Positions 1 to 7,041 of a DNA stretch of 64,000 nt are shown here, piece after piece (the first letter of the stretch is position 1; each line of letters starts with the position of its first letter). The stretch is from Pseudoxanthomonas sp. PXM01 (GTDB lineage Bacteria; Pseudomonadota; Gammaproteobacteria; Xanthomonadales; Xanthomonadaceae). The notes beneath the pieces were generated by a model that made no database searches, was not told the DNA's origin, and saw nothing but the letters and a program-made list of their open reading frames with translations. The DNA lies in contig NZ_JACVAJ010000001.1 of NCBI RefSeq assembly GCF_014851815.1, forward strand, positions 868,001 through 932,000. Direction: 5' to 3'. The translations under genes were made by a program, and so were the position numbers.

Positions 1-1
1 C

Positions 2-526
2 GTACTGCGCCCCTTCGCATGGGGCGGCGCCATGCTGTTGCTGCCCGCGCCCTGGGTGGCGATGCAGTTCACCCACGAGGTGGCCTGGACCGGCAGCGAT
101 TTCATCGTCTTCGGCGCGATGCTGCTGACCGCCTGCGTGGCCTTCGAGATGGCGACGCGTGTGGCGCGCGTGCCCAGCTACCTGCTGGCCAGCCTGATCG
201 CGATCGGCGCGGCCTTCCTGCTGCTGTGGGCGAACCTGGCCGTCGGCATCGTCGACGAGCCCGAACATGCCGCCAACCTGCTCTTCCTCGGCGTACTGGC
301 CGTCGGCGCCATCGGCAGCGGACTGGTCCGTCTGCAGGCACGCGGCATGGCCTGCGTGCTGGCGGCGATGGCGGTCGTCCAGATGGTGGCAGGCGGCATC
401 GCCATGCGGATGGACACGCAGGAATCGCCTGCCTTCGTGCTGGCCTTCACCGGCCTGTACGTCGTGGCGTGGCTCTCGTCCGCCCTGCTGTTCCACAAGG
501 CGGCGAAATCATGCCTCGCGGAGTGA
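2..526 (+). CDS. Integral membrane protein, 5' end cut by the window
   Basis: The reading frame is open to the left edge, so the true start lies outside. The visible part (about 174 residues) has four to five hydrophobic segments separated by short polar loops, with FGAMLLTACVAFEMATR, LLASLIAIGAAFLLLWANLA and LLFLGVLAVGAIGSGL as the clearest helices. An internal ATG exists at 32, but the codons upstream of it (LRPFAWGGA) read through in the same frame and look like the end of an earlier helix or loop. I recognise it only as a small conserved-looking inner-membrane protein of unknown role. Its stop codon touches the stop codon of the convergent gene on the other strand, leaving no room for a terminator between them. 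Confidence 0.6.
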   Translation, partial: VLRPFAWGGAMLLLPAPWVAMQFTHEVAWTGSDFIVFGAMLLTACVAFEMATRVARVPSYLLASLIAIGAAFLLLWANLAVGIVDEPEHAANLLFLGVLAVGAIGSGLVRLQARGMACVLAAMAVVQMVAGGIAMRMDTQESPAFVLAFTGLYVVAWLSSALLFHKAAKSCLAE

Positions 527-958
527 TCACCGCGGCTTCATGTGCCACAACGCATTGACGATGATCCAGCGGTCGCCGTAACGGCCCATGTGGAAATGGT
601 CGACGAACCACGGCGTCTCGAGGCGCACGACGGCGGTCTCGGCGGTGACGTCGAGGATGCGGCAGCTGCGGTTCCACTGGTCCTTCGGCGTCTTCAGCGC
701 GCCCTGCCGGGTCAGCGAAACCAGTTCGTCCTTCGACATGCGGCGCAGGCCGAGGCGTTCGTCCGGCGTATCGCCGATGACCGAGCGCTTGGCCAGGTCC
801 GGGTGCAGCGCGCGCGCCACGCGGGCGGGGTCGCCTTCCAGCTGGCCGTCGACGTAGTCGAAGCAGGTCGCCTCGATCGCGGCCAGGGTGGTGGCGTCGG
901 CCATGGGCACGGGTGCCGTGGCGGCGGTGGCCGCCATGACCAGGGACAGCAGGGACAT
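527..958 (-). CDS. Exported NTF2-like (putative lumazine-binding, Lumazine_bd_2) protein
   Basis: 143 residues. The start was chosen at 958 because AAGGAGAT lies a few bases upstream; longer open frame upstream lacks such a site. The N-terminus (SLLSLVMAATAATA) looks like a short signal peptide. The mature part follows the pattern of the NTF2-like fold family often annotated as putative lumazine-binding: an early helix with CFDYVDGQLEGDPARVARALHP, a middle MSKDELVSL segment, and a C-terminal strand with HFHMGRYGDRWIIVNALW. Family members are small, single-domain, and mostly of unknown substrate; the lumazine name is historical and not evidence of ligand. It is convergent with the preceding membrane protein and separated from the next gene upstream by a 128-bp gap with a hairpin. 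Confidence 0.7.
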   Translation of the reverse strand: MSLLSLVMAATAATAPVPMADATTLAAIEATCFDYVDGQLEGDPARVARALHPDLAKRSVIGDTPDERLGLRRMSKDELVSLTRQGALKTPKDQWNRSCRILDVTAETAVVRLETPWFVDHFHMGRYGDRWIIVNALWHMKPR

Positions 959-996
959 CGGGATCTCCTTCGCGTGGAATGGCCTGGGGCACATCG

Positions 997-1020
997 CCCG
1001 TTCCCTGACACGGGAACGGG
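997..1020. other. Perfect 9-bp inverted repeat (hairpin) between two minus-strand genes
   Basis: CCCGTTCCC and GGGAACGGG form a perfect stem around a six-base loop. It lies downstream of the GFA gene that ends at 1087 and upstream of the NTF2-like gene. No T-run follows on the minus strand, so it may be a weak terminator, an attenuator or an operator. Confidence 0.4.
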
Positions 1021-1086
1021 TGCACCGACGGGCCATGCTCTCCGCAGGCCGACGCACAGACACGTGCCGGAAGTCCGGCTGTCGCC

Positions 1087-1512
1087 TCACAGATGCCGCA
1101 GATAGGCCGGCGCGTGGTCCCAAACGTCGTGGCGGCCGTCTTCGTACTGCACGGGAACCGCAGCCAACTGCGCATCGTCCAGGCCGTCCAGGGTGGCGAC
1201 GTTGACCGCATGGAACCAGCCGTTGAATGGTGCCATCGCCAGGTATCCCTTGCTGAAACCGCGCACGCCGCAGTGGCGGCAGAAGTAGTGGTGCACGTGG
1301 CCTTCGGGCCATCCGGAATCACGGGCGCGGTAATCCGACAGTGCCTCGGCGCCCTGCAGCAGGCGGAAACTGCCCTCCCCCAGCACGAAGGCCTTCCACA
1401 TGCGGGTCTTCAGGCAGAAGCTGCAGTTGCAGCGTCGCGTGCCGGCGGTCAGGTCCAGGTCGCACTCGTAGCGCACGGCGCCGCAATGGCAGCTGCCGGT
1501 ATGGGTCTGCAT
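1087..1512 (-). CDS. GFA-family (glutathione-dependent formaldehyde-activating enzyme/CENP-V fold) zinc protein
   Basis: 141 residues, the normal size of a single GFA domain. The zinc-binding cysteines are all visible: GSCHCGAVRYEC near the N-terminus, CNCSFCLKTR around residues 28-37, and FCRHCGVRGFSKG around residues 77-89. In the founding member these bind structural and catalytic zinc and were linked to S-hydroxymethylglutathione formation; most bacterial paralogues have no proven substrate, so I do not assign one. A second GFA protein of similar size is encoded at 2930-3334 on the other strand, on the far side of the HD-GYP gene. The two share the CxC/CxxC pattern but differ considerably elsewhere, so they are paralogues and not a recent duplication. 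Confidence 0.85.
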   Translation of the reverse strand: MQTHTGSCHCGAVRYECDLDLTAGTRRCNCSFCLKTRMWKAFVLGEGSFRLLQGAEALSDYRARDSGWPEGHVHHYFCRHCGVRGFSKGYLAMAPFNGWFHAVNVATLDGLDDAQLAAVPVQYEDGRHDVWDHAPAYLRHL

Positions 1513-1583
1513 GGCACGCTCCTTTCATCCAGTCAGGGTCTGTCAGGACGACGAACCGGAGCGACGTGAATCGACACGCCCCG

Positions 1584-2825
1584 TCAGGGCAGCCAGACCT
1601 TCTCCAGGTCGCGGAAGCCCCACTTCTCCGGCGACTCCACGCCGACGATGCGTTCATGCTCGCCCGCGGTCGCTAGGTCGAGGTCGGTCATCAACACATG
1701 CTTGCGCAACCTGACCGAGTAGAACACGCGCACCCGCGGTGCCAGCAGCGTGGCGGGATTCTGTTCCACCACCACCGCAAGCCGCTCGCTGGAGAGTCGC
1801 ACGAGCGCACCGATCGGGTAGATGCCGACGCTGCGCACGAACGATTTCATCAGCGTCTCGTCGAAATGGCCCTGCCAGCTGGCCATGCGTCGCAGCGATT
1901 CGGCCGGGTCCCAGCCCGTCTTGTAGGGCCGGTTGGAGGTGATGGCGTCGTAGACGTCGCAGATGGCGCTCATGCGGGTCAGCAGCGGCAGTTCGGCACC
2001 GGACAGACGCTGCGGATAGCCGGCGCCGTTGACCTTCTCGTGGTGGTGGCGGGCGATGTGCAGGATCGCCTCCTGGGTGATGCCGCCGTCGCGCAGCAGG
2101 CGTTCGCCATGCACGGGATGCTGACGGACGATGGCGAACTCGTTATCGGTCAGCTTGCCGGGCTTGTTGAGCACTTCCAGCGGCAGCATCGCCTTGCCCA
2201 TGTCGTGCAGCAGGCCGCCCAGAGCGGCCTCCCGCACCTGGTCGTCCGGCAACTGCAGCTGCCGGGCGAGCATGGCCATCAGCGCGCCCACGGCGACCGA
2301 GTGCAGGTAGGTATAGCTGTCGGCGTCCTTCAGTCGCGCCACGCTGACCAGGGCGGTCGGGTGACGGTCGACCGAGCCGGTGATCTCATCGAGCAACGGC
2401 AGTACGTGGCCGGCGTCCACGCCCCGACCCAGCCGGACTTCCCGGAACATCGCCTCCACGGCGTCGCGGCCTTCATCGCAAATGCGGCGGGCGCGCGAGA
2501 TCTCGGACGCCAGGCTGACGGTGCCGTCGGCCACGATCACCCGGCGACGGTCCGCATCCGCGCCCGTGTCCGACGAGGGCGTCGCGGCCGGCTCCGCGTG
2601 CACCGGTCCTGTCGCGTCCTGGGTCGGGACATCGACGTCGCCAGCCAGCTCGCTCCGGGACAGGTCCACCAGCACCTGCTCCACTCCGCTGTCCTGCAGT
2701 TCCGCGACGCGCTCGGCATCCAGCAGGAACGACGTGCGCCAGAACGGGTGCTGCATCCACGGGCCGAGCAGCTTGTGCACGTACATGCCGGGCCGGAGGT
2801 CGGCGACATCGACGGTCTGCAGCAT
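1584..2825 (-). CDS. HD-GYP domain cyclic-di-GMP phosphodiesterase with DUF3391 N-terminus
   Basis: 413 residues. Residues 1-60 (MLQTVDVADLRPGMYV onward) match the DUF3391 region that precedes many HD-GYP domains; residues 65-95 are a variable linker. The HD-GYP domain spans about 155-345: HSVAVG at 175, the metal-binding HD in GLLHDMGKAM (207-208), the second histidine cluster at 260-262, and the GYP signature at 269-271 in NGAGYP. All the usual metal ligands appear to be present, so it should hydrolyse c-di-GMP, acting in the cytoplasm on biofilm, motility or virulence traits. The C-terminal 70 residues form a PilZ-like or beta-rich tail with no motif I can name. It is divergent from the GFA gene at 2930, about 100 bp away. 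Confidence 0.92.
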   Translation of the reverse strand: MLQTVDVADLRPGMYVHKLLGPWMQHPFWRTSFLLDAERVAELQDSGVEQVLVDLSRSELAGDVDVPTQDATGPVHAEPAATPSSDTGADADRRRVIVADGTVSLASEISRARRICDEGRDAVEAMFREVRLGRGVDAGHVLPLLDEITGSVDRHPTALVSVARLKDADSYTYLHSVAVGALMAMLARQLQLPDDQVREAALGGLLHDMGKAMLPLEVLNKPGKLTDNEFAIVRQHPVHGERLLRDGGITQEAILHIARHHHEKVNGAGYPQRLSGAELPLLTRMSAICDVYDAITSNRPYKTGWDPAESLRRMASWQGHFDETLMKSFVRSVGIYPIGALVRLSSERLAVVVEQNPATLLAPRVRVFYSVRLRKHVLMTDLDLATAGEHERIVGVESPEKWGFRDLEKVWLP

Positions 2826-2929
2826 GCACGGCTCCGGCAGGTGGAGGGTCCGATATGCTCACGCCCCAGTACCGGGTGCGGCGGGGCGACCCCGTCAGCC
2901 CCCGGATCGATATCGGCACCGGAGGCTCC

Positions 2930-3334
2930 ATGCTGAAGACCTACCAGGGCAGCTGCCACTGCGGCGCCGTCCGTTTCGAGGCGGAGATCGACCTCACCCA
3001 GCCCACCTACCGCTGCAACTGCTCGATCTGCCGGCGCAACCGGTTCTGGCCGGCCATCGCCACGGCCGACCGGTTCCGCCTGCTGTCCGGGGACAGCGAG
3101 CTGACCGAGTACCGCTTCAACACCCTGCGCAACTCGCACCACTTCTGCCGCACCTGCGGGGTGCGCCCCTTCGGCATCGGCAACAACATGCCGGGTGAAG
3201 AGCGCATCTACGGCGTGAACCTGGGCTGCCTGGAGGACGTCCCGCCCGAAGAACTCGACGCCGCCCCGGTCGTCCATGTGGATGGCGCGCACGATCGCTG
3301 GCAGGAGGCACCCAGGTTCACGCGTTACCTGTAG
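2930..3334 (+). CDS. GFA-family zinc protein (second paralogue)
   Basis: 134 residues. The ATG at 2930 was chosen because GGAGG lies immediately upstream (2921-2925) and the protein then begins MLKTYQGSCHCGAVRFEAEI, exactly where the GFA domain starts; an ATG further upstream (2855) would add a proline/arginine-rich stretch with no family resemblance. Zinc ligands are seen as SCHCGAV, RCNCSICRRN and FCRTCGVRPFG. Function is as uncertain as for the paralogue at 1087-1512: a small cytoplasmic zinc protein possibly acting on thiol adducts. It lies just upstream of, and on the same strand as, the TetR regulator, but a promoter-like stretch between them suggests separate transcription. Confidence 0.85.
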   Translation: MLKTYQGSCHCGAVRFEAEIDLTQPTYRCNCSICRRNRFWPAIATADRFRLLSGDSELTEYRFNTLRNSHHFCRTCGVRPFGIGNNMPGEERIYGVNLGCLEDVPPEELDAAPVVHVDGAHDRWQEAPRFTRYL

Positions 3335-3433
3335 CGGATGTCGAACAGACCGCTTACGCCGTTGCCACGGCACGACGGCCTTTTTGCTAGGCTGGCGACA
3401 ACATCACTACCCAGCCGCGCGCAGGGACTTTCC

Positions 3434-4126
3434 GTGAGCATCCCGTCCGACTATCTGGAAACCGTTTTCAGCGATGCTTCCCCGAGTAGCCTGCCCCTGC
3501 GACCCCGTCCACAGGTGGAACTGTGCCGTCGTGGCGAGATCCGGGCAGAGAAGTTCCTGGACGCCGCCACCGAGGTGTTCGCGGAAAAGGGCTACCAGCA
3601 CGCACGGCTGAGCGAGATCGTGGCGCGGGCAGGCGGATCGCTGGCGACCCTGTACCGCATCTTCGGCGACAAGGAAGGTCTGGCCTGCGCCATTCTCGAA
3701 CGCCGCATGGACCTGCACATCCATGTGCTCAGCGACCTCAACCTCACCGAACTGTCGCCCGAGCAGGCGCTGCGCCGCGTGGCGATCCGCATGGCGCAAC
3801 TGATGGCGGGCACCGACTCGCAGGTGGTCTATCGCATCGTGATCGGCGAAGGGCAGTCTTTCCCCGCCCTGCGCGACTGGTTCTTCGACCATGTGGTGGC
3901 CTCCATCCGTCGCACCCTCGAGGACTACCTCGAACAGCAGGTGGCGGCCGGTCGTCTGCAGCTGCCGTCGCCCAAGGCCGCGGCCGCGCAGTTCTACATG
4001 AGCCTGTTCGGCGACCAGGTGCTCCGCCTGGCTGCGGGCGGACCGCATCTGCCCGATGTCGACACGCTGGAGGCGCAGGCCCTCGCGGCCGTCGACGTGT
4101 TCCTCAAGGGTGCCCTGCCGCGCTGA
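3434..4126 (+). CDS. TetR/AcrR-family transcriptional regulator (AefR-like C-terminus)
   Basis: 230 residues from the GTG start at 3434. That start has AGGGA eight bases upstream; an in-frame ATG at 3338 would add 32 residues but has no ribosome site and would put a TGCTAGGCT promoter-like element (3385-3393) inside the gene. The N-terminal TetR helix-turn-helix is clear: FLDAATEVFAEKGYQHARLS then EIVARAGGSLATLYRIFGDKEGL. The C-terminal part (RIVIGEGQSFPALRDWFFDHV and following) resembles the AefR-like ligand domain. It would repress or activate neighbouring genes on binding a small molecule; the FAD oxidoreductase 70 bp downstream in the same direction is the obvious candidate target, but no operator could be recognised. 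Confidence 0.85.
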   Translation: MSIPSDYLETVFSDASPSSLPLRPRPQVELCRRGEIRAEKFLDAATEVFAEKGYQHARLSEIVARAGGSLATLYRIFGDKEGLACAILERRMDLHIHVLSDLNLTELSPEQALRRVAIRMAQLMAGTDSQVVYRIVIGEGQSFPALRDWFFDHVVASIRRTLEDYLEQQVAAGRLQLPSPKAAAAQFYMSLFGDQVLRLAAGGPHLPDVDTLEAQALAAVDVFLKGALPR

Positions 4127-4195
4127 CGCCGGCCTTCACCCCTCCCTGTCGGGCGGCTTGCGAGCATGTCCGCCTCGTGACGGGACCGGGTGCGC

Positions 4196-5410
4196 ATGGA
4201 CCTGAAAAGTGGTTACCCCTTCTGGGCAGTCAGTAATGGCCTGATGCAGGCGTTCCCGCGCCTGGCCTCCGATCACCGGTGCGACGTCGCCGTGCTTGGC
4301 GGTGGCATCACCGGCGCGCTGATCGCCGATGAATTGGCCCGCCATGGCCTCGACGTGGCGGTGCTGGAACAGCGCGACATCGGCTGGGGCAGCACCGCCG
4401 CCAGCACGGCGCTGCTGCAGTACGAAATCGACACGCACCTGGTCGACCTGGCCAAGCGCCATGGCGAAGCCGATGCCGCCCTCGCCTACCGCGCCTGCGC
4501 CGAGGCCATCGACCAGTTGCAGGCGGTCGCGTCGGCATGGCGCGACGTCGGCTTCGCGCGCAACCGCAGCCTGTACTACGCCAGCCGACGCCGCGACGTG
4601 CGCACGCTGGAGGACGAGCATGCGGCGCGACGCCGGCACGGGCTGCAGGTCGAACTGCTTTCGTCGACGCGCGTGCGCGACGACTACGGCTTCGACGCGC
4701 CCGCCGCCCTGCTCAGCACGCAGGCGGCACGCGTGGACCCGTACCGCCTGACCCACCGCCTGTTGCAACGACTGCGGAAGCAGGGAGCATCGATCTTCGA
4801 TCGCACCTGCGTCGTCGACATCGCGACCACGTCGCGCGGCGTGACCCTGCGCACCGATACCGGCCTCGCCGTGCGCGCCTCGCACCTGGTGCTTGCCGCC
4901 GGCTACGCAAGCCAGCACTGGCTGAAGCAGCGCGTCGCACGCAACCGCAGCAGTTACGCCGTCATCAGCGACCCGCTGCCCGAGGCGGACCTCGGCTTCC
5001 TCGCCGATACGCTGCTGTGGGAGACCGCCCGGCCCTACCTGTACGCACGCAGCACCTCCGACGGACGCCTGCTGCTTGGTGGCGAGGACGACGCCGTGGA
5101 TATCCCCGCCAAACGCGATGCGCGTGTGCAGAAGAAGGCGCGTACCTTGCTGAAGCGGCTGGAGGAGCTGTTTCCCGGCATGGCGATCACACCGGCGTTC
5201 TCTTGGGCCGGCACGTTCGCCGAAACCGAAGACGGGCTGCCCTTCTTCGGCCCGCATCCGCAATGGGGGCCGCGCGTGCATTTCGCGATGGCCTACGGCG
5301 GCAACGGAATAACCTACAGCATGCTCGGCGCCGGGTTGCTGCGAGCGCTGATCGAACGGAAACGGCATCCGCTGTGGCCGCTGTTCTCGTTCGAGCGCCT
5401 GGAGCGCTGA
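4196..5410 (+). CDS. FAD-dependent oxidoreductase, DAO (D-amino-acid oxidase-like) family
   Basis: About 404 residues. After a short N-terminal lead (MDLKSGYPFW), the dinucleotide-binding motif CDVAVLGGGITGALIADELA is at residues 30-50, followed by VLEQRDIGWGSTAAS, the typical region contacting the FAD pyrophosphate in the DAO family. Near the C-terminus SWAGTFAETEDGLPFFG and AYGGNGITYSMLGA form the second FAD contact region. Substrates of this family are amines, amino acids or glycerol phosphate; nothing here fixes which. A GTG at 4190 two codons upstream is an alternative start; neither has a strong ribosome site. No signal peptide, so cytoplasmic. The TetR gene upstream may control it. Confidence 0.82.
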   Translation: MDLKSGYPFWAVSNGLMQAFPRLASDHRCDVAVLGGGITGALIADELARHGLDVAVLEQRDIGWGSTAASTALLQYEIDTHLVDLAKRHGEADAALAYRACAEAIDQLQAVASAWRDVGFARNRSLYYASRRRDVRTLEDEHAARRRHGLQVELLSSTRVRDDYGFDAPAALLSTQAARVDPYRLTHRLLQRLRKQGASIFDRTCVVDIATTSRGVTLRTDTGLAVRASHLVLAAGYASQHWLKQRVARNRSSYAVISDPLPEADLGFLADTLLWETARPYLYARSTSDGRLLLGGEDDAVDIPAKRDARVQKKARTLLKRLEELFPGMAITPAFSWAGTFAETEDGLPFFGPHPQWGPRVHFAMAYGGNGITYSMLGAGLLRALIERKRHPLWPLFSFERLER

Positions 5411-5480
5411 CGCTGCATTGACGGCATCGTCATGCAGTGCGCGCGACGCTGCGCTTCCCTATCCTCAGGAAGACAGCGTC

Positions 5481-5807
5481 ATGCCACGCGGAGACAAGTC
5501 GGCCTATACCGACAAGCAGAAGCGGCAGGCCGAGCACATCGAAGAAAGCGAGCTGGATCAGGGTCGTTCACGCGAGGCCGCCGAACGCATCGCCTGGGCT
5601 ACCGTCAACAAGCAGGATGGTGGCGGCAAGAAGTCCGGCGCCGGCCGCAAGACGGCGAAGAAGGCCACAAAGAAAGCAACCAGGAAAGCCACCGCCAAGA
5701 AGGCGGTAAAGGCAGCCACGAAGAAGGCCCCTGCCAAGAAGGCAGCAAAGACGCCGGCCACCCGCAAGACCACGAAGAAAGCGGCGAAGAAGACCTCACG
5801 CGACTGA
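5481..5807 (+). CDS. Small basic protein with histone H1-like lysine/alanine-rich tail
   Basis: 108 residues. Start at 5481 chosen for the AGGA about ten bases upstream and because the protein then begins with the conserved-looking MPRGDKSAYTDKQKRQAEHI. The N-terminal 45 residues (with HIEESELDQGRSREAAERIA and WATVNKQDGGGKKSG) look like a small helical module found in stress- or plasmid-stabilisation-annotated proteins of Xanthomonadaceae. From about residue 48 the chain is almost only K, A, T, R and P, as in bacterial histone H1-like proteins, so binding to DNA or another polyanion is likely. The role is not known. Low-complexity tails of the same kind are also present on PhaE and RimP in this window. 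Confidence 0.75.
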   Translation: MPRGDKSAYTDKQKRQAEHIEESELDQGRSREAAERIAWATVNKQDGGGKKSGAGRKTAKKATKKATRKATAKKAVKAATKKAPAKKAAKTPATRKTTKKAAKKTSRD

Positions 5808-5825
5808 TGTCCCGCCCATTGAGAA

Positions 5826-5864
5826 GGCCCAGTCACGGCGGGATGTCTCCCGGGTGGCTGGGCC
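5826..5864 (+). terminator. Probable terminator after the basic protein gene
   Basis: GGCCCAG at 5826-5832 pairs with CTGGGCC at 5858-5864, with CAC/GTG extending the stem past a mismatch. It starts 18 bp after the stop codon of the basic protein. The following bases (CTCCTT) are only mildly T-rich. Confidence 0.45.
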
Positions 5865-5970
5865 CTCCTTGCCGGGTCGCATCGAAGCGTATTCGGTGCG
5901 TTTTCCGGACGCGATCAGGTTACGCGCGACGGCGTCGGCAACAGGTGAAAAGACCGCGACCGTCCGTCGG

Positions 5971-6411
5971 TCAGCCGCCCGGCCACCACCCCTTGCCCGT
6001 CAGTGCGTAGCGATCCGCTGCGCGCTCGAACGGATTGCGTACGCTGACGCCACCGCACAGCAGGTAGACCGGCAGGAACAGTGGACCCAGCACCATGTAC
6101 TGGTAGACGTGCGCGCGCTCGTGATCGCCCAGGCGGATGCGCGGATGTTGCGTCCGGCCTGCGCGATGCTCGTAGGTGATGCATTCGGACTCCAGCGTAT
6201 CGCCGGTATGCAGGATGCTGTTGCCGAACGTGATGGCGCCGCCGGGTCCCCATGGCCAGCGATGGAAGACGATGGCGAAATCGCGACGGTTCCACTCAGC
6301 GCGCGCGCCGAACGCCATGCCGGCGGCACCGGCCAGCAGGCCGATCAGCGTGTTGGGCACCGCCCAGACGACACCGAGCACGCGCGCGATCCACAGTCCT
6401 GCCGACGCCAT
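5971..6411 (-). CDS. Conserved membrane-associated protein with HExxH motif
   Basis: 146 residues with two hydrophobic N-terminal stretches (LWIARVLGVVWAVPN, TLIGLLAGAAGMAFGA) and a third near residue 106-122 (MVLGPLFLPVYLLCGG). Between them is GDHERAHVYQY, an HExxH motif with H97, E98 and H101, followed 28 residues on by NPFERAADRYA, which could offer a third ligand (E129 or D133). This spacing resembles zinc metallopeptidases, but I know related small proteins only as uncharacterised, so proteolysis is a hypothesis. It is three bases downstream of the PspC-domain gene on the same strand and is likely co-transcribed with it. Confidence 0.6.
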   Translation of the reverse strand: MASAGLWIARVLGVVWAVPNTLIGLLAGAAGMAFGARAEWNRRDFAIVFHRWPWGPGGAITFGNSILHTGDTLESECITYEHRAGRTQHPRIRLGDHERAHVYQYMVLGPLFLPVYLLCGGVSVRNPFERAADRYALTGKGWWPGG

Positions 6412-6414
6412 GGA

Positions 6415-6621
6415 TCAATCCTGTTCGTTGGGCATCAGCAGCCAGAGGATCAGGTAGACCAGGATGCCGGGGAACGCGGCCGAGGCGATCGAGACGATGA
6501 CGAAGATCACCCGCAGCAGCGTGGCGCTCCAGCCGTAGCGATGGGCGATGCCACCCATCACGCCGGCGATCATGCGGTCGTTCAGCGAGCGGGCGAACGG
6601 TTTGGACGTCGTGTTGTTCAT
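6415..6621 (-). CDS. PspC-domain small membrane protein
   Basis: 68 residues. The PspC pattern is clear: an N-terminal basic segment (FARSLNDRMIAGVMGGIAHR) with the conserved AGVxGGIA, then YGWSATLLRVIFVIVSIASA as the first helix and FPGILVYLILWLLMP as the second. In Enterobacteria PspC takes part in the phage-shock response to inner-membrane stress by sequestering PspA; many stand-alone short PspC proteins, such as this, have no psp operon nearby and their role is unproven. It ends three bases before the start of the HExxH protein, so the two form a probable operon linking membrane stress with that protein. Confidence 0.85.
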   Translation of the reverse strand: MNNTTSKPFARSLNDRMIAGVMGGIAHRYGWSATLLRVIFVIVSIASAAFPGILVYLILWLLMPNEQD

Positions 6622-6663
6622 CGCCGGCTGCTCCCCACGGTGGTCTGGGCCGAGTCTAGCGCG

Positions 6664-7041
6664 TCAGCGGACGGGCGCGCCTGAACCGCGCAGCGCGTCG
6701 AGCTTTGCCGCGAACCACGTAGCCGCCGGCTGCGCAGGCTGGCCCGGACAGCGCACCTGGTAGGCACGTCCGCTCATGCTGCTCTTGCTCGCCGCGCGCT
6801 CGATGAACTGTTCCGCGGTATCCACGAGATTCTTCTTCAGCAGGTAGTCGTACTTGCGCTGCAGGTGCTTGCGCGCCTCGTCACGGCCATGCCATGTCCC
6901 ATTGCGCTGAAATTCGCACGACGACGCGGACAGCGCATCCATCAGGCCCTGGATCTCGCGTTTGGCCTGTGCGGACGGCGCGGCGTACGCCGCCCAAGGC
7001 AGCGTGACCAGCAACAGTACGGCAAGGCGACGCATCACCAT
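6664..7041 (-). CDS. Periplasmic DUF5329-family protein
   Basis: 125 residues. A signal peptide is obvious (MRRLAVLLLVTLPWAAYAAP). The mature domain contains KREIQGLMDALSASSCEFQR, RKHLQRKYDYLLKKN, AEQFIERAASKSSMSG and AYQVRC, the pattern of the DUF5329 family, with two cysteines that may form a disulfide. No activity is known for the family. Its ATG at 7041 shares one base with the phaC stop codon (TGATG), so translation is probably coupled to phaC; a second ATG two codons later is an equally good start. Sitting as the last gene of the phaE-phaC transcript suggests expression under PHB-forming conditions, although an envelope protein has no obvious role there. Confidence 0.75.
   Translation of the reverse strand: MVMRRLAVLLLVTLPWAAYAAPSAQAKREIQGLMDALSASSCEFQRNGTWHGRDEARKHLQRKYDYLLKKNLVDTAEQFIERAASKSSMSGRAYQVRCPGQPAQPAATWFAAKLDALRGSGAPVR

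Noticed and set aside
1549-1583. REP-like GGAGCGACGTGAATCG downstream of the HD-GYP gene.
   Set aside because: Only a partial match and no inverted partner; too weak to list as a repeat.
3338-3433. ATG at 3338 as the TetR start.
   Set aside because: No ribosome site, only three bases after the previous stop, and it would place a promoter-like element inside the gene.
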